The position numbers and the translations under genes were made by a program. From assembly GCF_001039355.2 (NCBI RefSeq), contig NW_019775924.1, positions 358,766 to 422,765 of the forward strand: DNA of 64,000 nt, in the 5' to 3' direction. The notes under the pieces are model-generated. The model worked only from the letters and a program-made list of their open reading frames with translations. It ran no database searches and was not told where the DNA came from. Source of the stretch: Lingula anatina (taxonomy: Eukaryota > Brachiopoda > Lingulata > Lingulida > Lingulidae). Below are positions 11,752 through 22,032 of the stretch, one piece after another (position 1 is the first letter of the stretch; each line of letters starts with the position of its first letter).

Positions 11752-11930
11752 CTTAAATATGTCAACAATTGCGAAAAATATTTCTAATATCAAGCCGCTT
11801 TGTGTCGACAATTTTCCATACACCCGGTCATCTGAATCTGTGGGTCGAAGGTCAGAGTTCAGCGGAAGCAGAATCTCTATGCGCAGTGACCTGTGCGCTG
11901 CTGCGACGTTGTTAGTGTAAACAATTTATA
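11752..11930 (-). other. DDX6: Probable DDX6 5' UTR exon (3' edge supported, 5' edge approximate)
   Basis: A strong donor on the minus strand, AAG|GTGAGTAAG, ends at 11752 and lies in the CpG-richer stretch upstream of the DDX6 start codon. A matching acceptor (TTTTCAG) ends at 10645, so a 5' UTR intron of about 1.1 kb is plausible. The transcription start is not visible; 11930 is a guess based on the GC-rich segment. Confidence 0.4.
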
Positions 11931-12050
11931 TAATCTCCACTAGGTGGCAGTCCCATCAGACACCTGCAGCAGTGAAACGAGTGTGAGCGAGTCTGTTTCA
12001 TGATCAAATGACAGTACCTCAGTAAGATTTAGTGCCATGTTTGTACCTAC
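11800..12050. promoter_or_regulatory. Probable bidirectional promoter of DDX6 and the coiled-coil gene
   Basis: CpG-richer segment between two divergent splice donors: GTGAGTAAG on the minus strand at 11751 and GTAAGT on the plus strand at 12082. No TATA box is seen. The segment has several CG-rich motifs such as TGCGCAGTGACC and GCTGCGACG. Two ATGG motifs in YY1-like contexts (AAAATGGCCGCC near 11319, AATATGGCCGAC near 11634) lie just outside. The assignment rests on gene orientation and base composition. Confidence 0.45.
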
Positions 12051-12081
12051 ACAAATGTTCGAAACAGTTGGGAAGCCAAAT
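12037..12081 (+). other. Probable 5' leader exon of the coiled-coil gene with a short uORF
   Basis: A good donor (AAT|GTAAGT) ends at 12081. The leader contains an ATG at 12037 with 15 open codons. Joined to the acceptor at 12733 it would read two more codons and stop at TAG, so it cannot extend the main protein and would be an upstream ORF. The 5' end is not known. Confidence 0.35.
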
Positions 12082-12755
12082 GTAAGTGAATTTAAAACAC
12101 AGCAACCGTGCAACACACCAGAGTCTCCAAACTTTGCTTAATAATAAGAATAATGTCCCGTGTAATAATCCTATTTACCCAAGTCATTAGTTGAATACTT
12201 GTGGGGGATGATAGTGCACTTTTTAATTAGCCTAGTTGAACACTTGCGCAGAGGTCGGTCTATTCTTTAACTTTAAGGAGGTAAATGTTGAAATTGTCGA
12301 TTTGTGGAAGTTATACTGGCACGCAAACCCATACAAAGTCCACAGAAGCATATAGTGGTACATATGTATGTTTTATAACATTATAACAATAAATTGTCTG
12401 ATTAAATGGGTACAAAAGCCATGTATTTCTTAACTGTTAGATAATACTAGTGCATGTAATTTCATCTTAAATCACCAAGATATCTTTGTCATATTTTTTA
12501 ATGAATTATTGGCATAATAATTGTATATAATGTGAGATGCCCCAATTTAATCTGTTTTGCAATTGTTCATTAGTGGCACATACATTGTAGTACAGTTGTG
12601 TACACAGTGGCTGGGACCTACTGTATAATACATGCTTCTTGGCTTAACACTGCTCTCTCCCCTCCCAAGATACAAAAATATAGCACATGAGACCAATATA
12701 TATATTCTACAAGTCTTTTTGTATTGTTTTAGAAGGAGTAGTACCGGTTGTGATA

Positions 12756-15481
12756 ATGGCAAGTAAGGGAAGAAGAGATTCTACTGCAGATAGCAGGACA
12801 GAAGCTGCCATTTTGAGGAACAGAGTTAAAGAAGTATGCTTCTGTTTTTTTTCTGATTTATTTTTTAAGAATGCTATACCTGTATACTTTAATAAATTAT
12901 ACTCAGTTTATAAGTGCTAAAATGATTCTGCTTTGTTTATTACTTGATTAAAACAAAGTGCCCTCCATCTAATATACAGTTAACTTGTATTTCAGCAGTC
13001 ATTCATCAAATTTGTTTACCTGGTTAACATATTGATATTTCATTGTTACCAGATATTTCCTAGTATTTTTATTGTAATTTCTGACATCATTCTAGCTTGA
13101 GACAGAGGTGAGCAGTTTAAAGAAGAGACTAGAAGATCTGAGGAAAGCCAAGAACACTACGGTGCTGAAGCGTGAGAGGGAAGTTATCAATGTAGGAACA
13201 CCCTTTAGCAATAGGTAGGTGAACCTGTCAGCTCTCCTAATTTTGTCTGGAGTCTCCTGATTTGGGGAAATTTTCCTCTGTATAACAATTAAAGGTACAC
13301 TCCATGGGTTTGAAAATCCCCTAAATGCTTATTATTGCCATCCACAGCTTCTTATAAAATCTTACATACACCTTGAAAATGATTAAACCCTTGACATATT
13401 CTTTTTTGGAAGCTACCTGATTTTGATATTTCCATTGGAGTTAATGGGAAAATGGTTGCTGTTATAATGACTGGCCAGTCATTTTCAGCTAAGATCAACC
13501 TTTAAAAAAATTATCAAAGGTCAAATCCAAGTGCAGAGAGGGATAGATAAATGATTGTAAGTACCAGAAAATTGCTTATTTTCCTGGTTAAAATCCATTT
13601 TGGCAGGTAAATCTTATGGGATGTACCTTTAAGTGTCAGACTTTTTTGCCTCTTTGGTTGTATCTTTTGGTAGTAAAGTTGCTTATTACAAAGAAAAGTG
13701 CAATTTTTTTGTTTGTTTTTACAAGTGGGTGGGGGATTTGTCAGCAGAAAATGCAGAGCTTACTCTGGCAGTTTTCATTCTTGATAGATAAGGGCAGGAT
13801 TCCAAGATATATGTATTGCAGAGGTATTCATGTTTTTTTTTTTTTTAGATAATTTTTGTCATTTTATTTCATTTTATGTTTTAGAGAAGCTAAGCAGGGA
13901 CCTGATCAGGGAAAAGAAGTGGAAGATCTGAAGAAAAAATTAGAAGCTGCTAAGTTGAGTGCTGAGGTAAGAAAAAAAAAGAACACACTGCCAAAGCATA
14001 CATATAATGCTTTAAAATCTCACATTTTGCACAAAAAGGGCCAATTTTCTAAAATGACATCTTTAATTAGAGCTATAAAAGGGAGAAAAATCTCTTGGAC
14101 TACTGTAAGCAACAGAAACATGTTGAACATACTTTTAAATGCTCCCAGTTTCGAATATATGTGGATAACCTGGATATTTAAACTTAAAGTATATTTTATT
14201 AAAACCTTTTAAAAAACCTTAAAAGAAAACAATAACAATGCATTATCATCTGTATTTGTAATATTTGTCATTACAAGTAAAATCTTTGGATTTTCAGAAC
14301 ACAAACTGTGGTCATGACAAAATCATCGAAGATTTGAACAGCACAATAATGACCCTCCAGGCAGAGAACTACTCCCTGGCAGAGAAGGCAAGCAGTCTGG
14401 AGGCAGACAATGCTGCCCTGGCCATTCATAATGGGTATGCATCTTGATATGGAAAGGAATTATTTGTTTGTTTTTTTTATTATTCTGGAAGAAAGGTCGA
14501 ACTTGTGTAAGAGCTTGATTTAGGGATGGGGTGAGGGGCATTGAAGGATGCACAGGAGGCATGTGTCTCTCTCTCTTTTTTTTTTTTTTCTTTTGCATAT
14601 TTAATTTAATGCTCTATCAGGTTGTATTTGATTTTGAAGAGTAAATACTAGTAATTGTTTTTTACCTCCACCAAGGAGGTTATGTTTTCACCCCTGTTTG
14701 TCTGTCTGTCTGTCTGTCTGTCATCAACATACCTCAAAAAGTTATGGACCGATTTTGATGAAATTTTCAGGAACTGTCAGAATTGGGCCAAGGAACAGAT
14801 GATAAGTTTTTGGTGGTGATCCGGATCAATAATCAATAATAATAAAAAATTGCTGCCTTGGCGGAGGTCTGCGCTCTCGGAGTGCTTTTCTAGTCTTGAC
14901 TTGAAATGATAGTAATGGTATACATAGCGAACATGTTAATGAAGTGATTATTTTAGGTGAAATTTTCTTTATGTATGTCTGTGTCTGAGTGAAGACCTTG
15001 CAATGTTTAGAAAATAATTTTGTTAATTATAAGTACTAACTTTGTGATGTAACACAGTTTGAAACTATGTATTTCAGTGACCTGACTGAAAGGGTCAGCA
15101 GCTTGTTGGCAGAGATGAGTGAGCGTGAAGCTCAGAAATGTGAGAAAGAAGAGGTGATAGAGGCAAGGGTATGTTACAATCATGGTGCAACCAGCACAAC
15201 CAAACTCAGTATTGTCTCACCTAACACAATTGCATTAGTGTCTTTTCTTACAAAATATCAGTCAGATCTCTCTTTACACAATTTCTGTCCTATCTCCTCT
15301 GACACATGCCATCATGCCCATCTAATACAATGACAGTCATGCCACTCCTAACAATCACAGCTTGCAGCACAATCTGAGCCATGTCACACTCATCCAGTCA
15401 CATCCTCATCACAACCAGCACAATTCCAGTTGTGTCACACCTAACACAATCTATGATCATAACTGTGTCACTACTTGCTTT

Positions 15482-15532
<51 letters not shown>

Positions 15533-16154
15533 TTGTTCTTGTTATATATCAATTTTTCTTTGTAAATTTTTTTAAAGTTTTGACACCTGGACAGTGAATA
15601 AACATTTAAAATAATATCAGAAAAAATACATTCAAAATTTGCACTTTACCTCATTCCAATATTTTAATATGAGAAATGAAAAAAGTACTATATACCAAAA
15701 TTTAATCTGTGTGGCACAGCATATGATTAAAAAGCATCAAGAGAAATCTATGATTGTTCCTTTGATATTATAGTTAAAGGTGAAGTGGCAACAGATGTAT
15801 CAGGAGTGGATGGCTGCCACTGAGCAGAAGATAGAGGAACTACAAGCTGCTAATGCACTTCTGTAAGTACAGACATCTAGCAACAATTTTAATAACTTAT
15901 AGTGGAGCACAGAATTATTCATAATCTTCACTACCCTAAACTTACGTAAGCATTTTCAGTGAGTTGTGATTTGTTCACTTTCATGGACAAACTTCCCTAA
16001 TTATAATTATTTGTCTCTTTTTTTCAATGAATTTTTAGTTTTATCATTTTTTCCTTTTGTTTTATGTAAATCAAGTGTATGTTATTTGTATTTCAGGCGT
16101 CGCATGATAAGACCTCCACCAGATGAGACAGATTCTAGTTCGAAAAGATCATGA
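12756..16154 (+). CDS. Coiled-coil protein, 217 aa, family not recognised
   Basis: Exons: 12756-12833 (exon begins at 12733), 13096-13214, 13885-13966, 14298-14434, 15078-15168, 15774-15862, 16097-16154; 654 coding bases, all junctions GT-AG and in phase. The start ATG at 12756 has a strong context (ATAATGG). The protein is hydrophilic with no signal peptide or membrane segment. Heptad-like stretches run through most of it: LETEVSSLKKRLEDLRK near residue 27, EVEDLKKKLEAAKLSAE near 76, IEDLNSTIMTLQAENYSL near 103, LTERVSSLLAEMSERE near 140, and KIEELQAANALLRRMI near 188. A WQQMYQEWM patch precedes the last coil, and a Ser-rich basic tail ends the chain. Such proteins are often centrosomal, ciliary or Golgi scaffolds, but nothing here decides that. 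It probably shares a promoter with DDX6. Confidence 0.85.
13289..13632. mobile_element. TTAA-flanked MITE, about 344 bp, copy 1
   Basis: Ends are inverted repeats starting TTAAAGGTACA and ending TGTACCTTTAA. A full-length diverged copy lies at 54048-54392, and 3' halves sit next to a CDK exon at 32996-33132 and about 38095-38230. The TTAA at both ends resembles the target preference of piggyBac-type elements; no ORF inside. Confidence 0.65.
14664..14894. mobile_element. Short interspersed element with ACCTCC/GGAGGT ends
   Basis: Begins ACCTCCACCAAGGAGG and carries CCTTGGCGGAGGT as an inverted partner near its other end, with a GTCTGT run, a GTTATGGACCGATTTTGATG core and GGTGGTGATCCGGATCAAT. 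I recognise this wording as a repeat common in many aquatic animal genomes but cannot name the family. It lies in an intron of the coiled-coil gene. Confidence 0.6.
15478..15534. repeat. (TTTA)n microsatellite
   Basis: About 14 uninterrupted TTTA units in the intron between exons ending 15168 and starting 15774. Just upstream, 15180-15470 is a CA-rich cryptic repeat with recurring CACCTAACACAAT. Confidence 0.9.
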
Positions 16155-16346
16155 TGCACAAGTCACATGTGACAGCCAATATGTCTTTATGTAATGTCAA
16201 TTAAGGGAATTGTGGTCCAAGATGATATATATTGACATTGTGCATCATAATTTTTGGTGCATTTCATACTGTGTGCTCAAAATTTATTACCCTGTGTGTG
16301 TGTTTGTGCATGCATGTTTTTTTTTTTTTTTGTGTGTGTGTGTGTG

Positions 16347-16424
<78 letters not shown>

Positions 16425-17452
16425 TGTGATAACTTGTTCTTCATGACTTTCACATATATTTATCAATTATGTTGTTTATAAAATGATTATGCTAATTTTT
16501 AATATAGATCAAATTTGACTACAGTTTGCCATGTCAGGGATAAAGTAGAGATACGCCCATCTTTTAGTGGGATCTTGCAAATAACTGTCGATTAGATCTG
16601 CTTTTTTATGTAAGAATAAAAAAAGAGAGAAACTAGTAGTTCAGTTGAGGATATTTATTAAAGTTATGTTGTAGTGCTATATAAGTTTATCATTTGATGT
16701 ATTTTTTTAAACTTGATGGAATTTTTTTCCAATCTGGCCTGCAGCAAGAAGTACACTGAAAAGTGACTGCTTAGGGCAAGTTGTTTTTATGCCAGAAGAG
16801 CAAACTAGAAGTTTTTATCAAAGCTTCAGTGTAAATTTATAGTTTAGTTTTATATTGGATATAGTATTTTGAAGATGAACATTTTAAAGAAATGAATGTT
16901 GTACTTTTGTAATATATTTTGGACAGTAATTTTGATTTTTGCTCCATCCATGTCTTAAATATGTCTTAAACTAAGCAAAATCTGTTACAACTAGTATGCT
17001 AGTTATTTATGTACTTTAAGAATTTTAATTAAAAAGTGTGCATATGAAATGCCATCATATCAGAATATAAAACGATGACAACAATGTATGAAAATTGGTA
17101 AACTTTAAATGGAGAAACTAAAACAATATTTCGATAGATATTGTGCATAATACGAATGGGGGAAAATGAACAAAACATTCTCAACTGATAGAAATCGTGG
17201 TTTCTGTTTGTCGTACATTTTTATTACCATATCAGCCGATCCAGTGGAAAAGGAAAAGAAAAAAAACTGAACGCTGACATTTTTCTCCGACTGCTAGAAC
17301 AATCTGCTTTCAACAGTGAATGGTTTTATATTAGTTTTACTTCGGCGCACACAAAGTTTTGGAAAGACTGATTGGAGCGTTTGCGAACATCTAGTATCAT
17401 TCTGAGGTATCATGGGCGTCACTTTTCTCGTGGTAGTCATGATCCAAAGTCC
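16155..17452. other. 3' flanks of two convergent genes
   Basis: Between the coiled-coil stop (16154, plus) and the stop of the secreted-protein gene (17453, minus). AATAAA occurs on the plus strand near 16615. On the minus strand, AATAAA is read from TTTATT near 17219. Both could be polyadenylation signals. No further coding exon seen. Confidence 0.5.
16329..16420. repeat. Compound T/(GT)n/(GA)n microsatellite in the 3' UTR
   Basis: A T-run, about nine GT units, then some 35 GA units, within the probable 3' UTR of the coiled-coil gene. Reading frames across it (Arg-Glu repeats) are artefacts of the repeat. Confidence 0.9.
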
Positions 17453-17791
17453 TTAAGGGAACGCCTGAGTTCCAGGAAAAGCCAGAACATTTCGTCCATC
17501 ATATTTCCCTGGTGTTCCTGGCGTCGGAAAGAGGGCGCCACGTGCGGTGCCGCTCCCCATGACGTGATGTTCCACGGTGCAGTCTATGATCACTGTGCTG
17601 GTGGGGGGAACGAAGCTAGTACAAACATACTCGATCGACAAGGGCTTTCTCTCCGAATAATCACTGCCGAAGATGGTGTCTTTGGAGCAAATGCCGATGA
17701 CGTAGTCCCCTTTTGAAATCTGTGCTCCCGCTGCTAGGTGTGTGCCGTCGCGCGTTGTAAAGTCGGCCTCGACTTTAATTCCCCAGCCTGC

Positions 17792-17828
<37 letters not shown>

Positions 17829-19842
17829 TACTCGAGTTAATTCACGCAAAATGTGGGACAGGTAAAGGAGGTTATACATTTTCCTGTTGTAATAATAAAG
17901 TTGGCTGTCAGCTCTATGAACTGGGGGTAAAATGAACAATTACATGAAATAGATTGTCAGTACCCCCTATCAGGGACACAGATTGTTTTTTCACTAGATA
18001 TTCATTGATGTGTCTCTGACTAATTCATTTCTTGCGTTGAAGAAAAGAGCACATAAAATGATAAATAATTTCCGACCCTGGTGAAAATGGTCAGGATTTC
18101 CATCATTCCGTGACAGAAAAAATTTTCAATGTGATCAACAAGCAGTGCAGTGTGCAGAAACGAAGGCACTTCATTACAACGAAATTAAATAATTTACTTT
18201 GAAATAAAAGAAAAACACTGACCTCCATTAGAGACAAATGAATTGAAGAAGGAAGCCTCGTTGCCTTTACTCCCTGAGATTAGACGGTATCTGCCAGACG
18301 GGTTGAGGAGGTAGTTAAAGAAGATCACTTTGCCACCGTTGTCGTCATAGATAGTAGCGAAATTCCCAGGTGTGCTCTCAAGAAAGGCTTCATCCGGCAA
18401 GTAGGTAAAGTCGATGCCGTAGGTAGTCTTTAAAAGAGAAAACGTTAGCGTTAGCTCAGGAAAATACTGAGATAGCGTTGATGTGTCTTACCAAACCAAC
18501 GCTTGGCACCCCCCCCCTCCCCGCCATCTACATCCAGGGCGGAAAAGTGCGCACTCTTAAGACAAATTATTTGTAACCTGTAACTAGGTTAATTCGGATT
18601 GATACCAACCTAACCGACAAAACAGTCACAGTCAATAAATACATCAGTTGAGACTTACATACCGAGCAAGGTTTTACAGAAATTACAAATCTTTGCATCG
18701 AACGTTCATACTTTGATTTTGTGGGATGGGGGGAGGGGGGTGAAAAAAACTGAAATGGTCATCTTTACTTGCCTCCCAGTCATATTTTATTAAAAGTAAT
18801 GACAATTACGTCAACTGCATTATCGCCTCTCAATCCCCTTCATTGTTTCTTGTCACTTACTTTGATCCATTCCGCCGTTTCTCTGCCCTTGGCAATGGCC
18901 TGTGCTTCGCCTCTGCCTGCTTGTCTCTGGTGCTTGGCAAAGCTGTCTTTATCGTACAACCAGCCAAACATGCCGTCGAAGACGATCGTCAGAACGTAGT
19001 CATAGCACGGCAGAGGGTAGTTGGCATTCAGCGCGTTCTCCCCGCCGCTGCCGCTGCAGCCAGTGTAATTGAAACATTCTCTGCCACGTTGTGCCTGTGC
19101 TACCGAGACGAGATGCCGTTCCGGCAGTTCTTTCTGTACTTGTGCTGGCAAACGGCGTGTTGGGAAGTGGCTGAAGGATAACACGGGGAGGATGGCCGCT
19201 GAGAGTAGAAGGAGAAGCGAGCTGGAAGTAAACACTAATGATACATTTACAATGACACACAAGTGCCAGATTTCAAGCGAAATGACGTAAAATCAAGGTA
19301 TTAAGGAATGTGCCATACACAGTACAGTAAAATGCACCGGTAAAGAGAATACATAAAGATCACCATGTTTAACACAAAGTACCATGATTGTAAGTAAATA
19401 AGTTTCCTTTCGAAAATATTTTTAAGGGAAGCCAAAACCATTGCCAAATTAGATAAAAACAATGACACGAGAACAGTTTTAGTAACGTTCATTGTATTAC
19501 TCCAATTGTTACTGTTGGGCACGTGAATTAACAAAAAGGGGCATGACAACAATGTGCGACCGCTTGCGCGCACGCAAACACGCACACACACACAAAGCGG
19601 TACGAAAGCTGCAGTTTCCATTTGTCGTCAGGCAGGATCATGTGCTAGACAAAAAAAAAAAAAAAAAAAAAAAAAGATAAGGCACTTCGCGTCTCAGCCC
19701 CTATATATCAATAAAACAGCGTTAACCTGCAAATGGTCATAACTATCCTTGCTGTCACTTCCCTGACAGCTTTATTGAAGCTAGGTGATATATATGTGGC
19801 CACTAGTCCCCTATATTAGACTCACCTATTGAATGTCTTCAT
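17453..19842 (-). CDS. Secreted protein of unrecognised family, paralogue A, 305 aa
   Basis: Exons: 19826-19842, 18861-19221, 18223-18427, 17453-17787; 918 bases, all in phase. The tiny 17-base first exon (MKTFN plus a split Ser) joins to SLLLLLSAAILPVLS, together giving a clear signal peptide of about 21 residues. Mature part: a basic linker with PTRR and one N-glycosylation site (NYT) absent from paralogue B, then blocks shared with B: FDGMFGWLYDKDSF, NYLLNPSGRYRL, FVPP...VIIDCTV, GTARGALFP and YDGRNVLAFPGT. Six cysteines, three before the first block and three in the last exon, are kept in both proteins, so three disulfides are likely. No membrane segment follows the signal. I do not recognise the fold or family. 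Intron positions and phases equal those of the gene at 26741-28269. Confidence 0.88.
17792..17825. repeat. (AAT)n microsatellite next to a splice acceptor
   Basis: About 11 AAT units begin immediately outside the minus-strand acceptor of the last exon of paralogue A (CAG at 17788-17790). The polypyrimidine tract of that acceptor is therefore made of the repeat (ATT on the sense strand). Confidence 0.85.
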
Positions 19843-19942
19843 GCTGTCGTTGTGTAGATCTTATATTAGTCCTTGACTTTATCTGTTTTTCTCTTTGAAT
19901 GCAATCTCTCTCTCTGTGAAGGGTATTCGGCCGCACACGTCA

Positions 19943-19949
19943 ATTTATA
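19943..19949 (-). promoter_or_regulatory. TATA box of secreted paralogue A
   Basis: TATAAAT on the minus strand about 100 bases upstream of the start codon at 19842, a plausible distance for a short 5' leader. Confidence 0.45.
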
Positions 19950-20195
19950 GTGAAAGAAAAATGAATTTAAAAGATAATCTCTACCCGCAGGTAATTTGAA
20001 TGATAATTAAAACCGCCATCTCTTGGACAAATTTGATTACTATTGGTCTTGATGACAGATAATTTCTACAGATTATTTTATGATGTCAATATGTCGATGC
20101 ATGCGCGTGTCGTGAAAGTTAATAATAAAAGTCGCGGAGATATTGAGCCTTAACGTAATATACATAACTCAGCGAACGTTACAATTGTTTCTTAG

Positions 20196-20320
20196 AAGAA
20201 ATAAACTATTTAGATTTAAATGCATCGATAAAGATCTTCTTTGTTTGGTGCAATCATCAAGATTGTACCAAACACAGTAGATCTTTATAGATGCATTTAA
20301 ATCGAACTTATTTATTTCTT
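20196..20320. repeat. Long near-perfect hairpin palindrome
   Basis: Arms of about 60 bp (20196-20255 and 20261-20320) with a 5-base loop. The core match includes ATTTAAATGCAT and ATAAAGATCT, with a few mismatches between arms. Probably a foldback or MITE-type insertion; no coding content. Confidence 0.75.
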
Positions 20321-21987
20321 ACATACAAGATCTATACGGTGATTTATGGTAAATCTACAATTGTTTCCTATGAGCTGTTATGACGTCATGGACGAAATTC
20401 ATAAATTCTATCTTGTACATGCTATCTCTGAATTATGACCGTTATGATTATAGCGCTGATGGTAATTTTCGAGAAAATAAGTTAGATTACCTTAAAAGTT
20501 ACCATTAAGTACAGTTACAAATTATAGATTCTAAATTGCCTATAACTAGCAAACCATGGAGGATTTGAAAAAATAAATCAGAAATAAGGTGAAATTACCT
20601 TTCCTTGTGCATATATTCGCAATGCGGCATTGACTTCCTGTTTACTGTGGCTTAAATAAAATTTCACAATGCTGTAGGTTATATAGACAGGAAAATACCG
20701 ATAATCACTTCTTGAATCGCCAGCTACTTTGTCTTTAACACCTTGGTTCTTGCTAAACTTACCAATACAAGTGTGTCAGAAAATATTTAGCACAGTCTGT
20801 ATATCTAGATATTTGAAAAGAAAACCTGTCAATACAGCGCAACGGCGACCGGGTACGTAAAAGATAATAGTATAAACAACTATACAGTATGTGACTATGA
20901 AATTGCTTTGTGTACTGAAAAATATAAAAATCGATAGAGATCAACGCTGTAAGAGGATCAATTCAAAGGAATCGATATCGTCGCGCTAGAATGGATAAAA
21001 AGTCATATACTTCAGTACTTCTGAGAAACGACATATTAGCACGGTAACTATGGATACTACAGAATGGGTACTCAATTGATAAGACGACTAGGAGAATAAT
21101 GAAAACAAAACAAAAACAACTGCACTGCAATCATTTCACCTACGCAAATAACCACGCAGATATTGAAGTCAACGAGTGCAACAAAGAGAAGTGATAAGTG
21201 TACTACCCGTGTTCACATTGATTATAAGTAATCAAAGAAAAAAGATAATGAGCATGAAGAAATTTCTTCCCCATGCAGGGAGTTATGATACTACCCTTAT
21301 TGTTATCCACTCTACTTGTGTTAAACAACAGCATGTACTTTCATGCAGACAGCTGGGAGATGTATACCTCTTCTTCTTTAGTGAAACACTGTCATATATT
21401 TTAATGTTAAACTCCTCATTGCTGTTGGCCTGACAGCCGAGTTAATTAATTTTTACCCTACATATACCCCGTTTCCAGCTACTCCTTCCTCACCAGCCGC
21501 TATGAGGTATTTCACCTGGCATTTCCCCGAGAAACCACATTTTCCTCGAATCTCCTTCTCACAACCTCCGACCGTCACTGCACTGGGTTTCTGTTTTTAT
21601 ACCATTTTCATTAAATGGCTAACCATCAGTTACACCGCCGTTGTCTTGAGAATTTAACTTTTTAGGTACAAAGTACAATGGGCTTGCGAGTCTTCTTTAG
21701 CAGATTTTAAAGCAGTATGAGAAACGCATTGGAAACTCCTGAAATCAATATTTATTTAATTATTATGAAAAGTAAAAAATCTGCAGACAGAAAGACCTCG
21801 TCCCGCCATACAGGTGTCTACTTAATGTCACGTTGACCCGGCCCACACACTGCATTCACTTGATGTATTGTATCAGTTACATAAAGTCATGTTAATGTCT
21901 AATTTGTACAGAAAGTGCCCTGTTACTGGATTTTATACGAACAGTGGTGCTTTGCCACGGTGACAATGGGACCCTCTTTTTCATATC

Positions 21988-21990
<3 letters not shown>

Positions 21991-22030
<40 letters not shown>
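21991..22030. repeat. (AAAT)n microsatellite
   Basis: About ten AAAT units in the gene-free interval between the secreted paralogues. Confidence 0.9.

Positions 22031-22032
<2 letters not shown>

Noticed and set aside
12037-12081. ATG at 12037 as the true start of the coiled-coil protein
   Set aside because: Splicing to the acceptor at 12733 gives a stop two codons later; the ATG at 12756 has a better context.
16210-16446. Open frames across the GA repeat
   Set aside because: They consist of Arg/Glu repeats produced by the microsatellite in all frames.
17372-17716. 114-codon plus-strand frame
   Set aside because: It is the antisense shadow of the last exon of secreted paralogue A.
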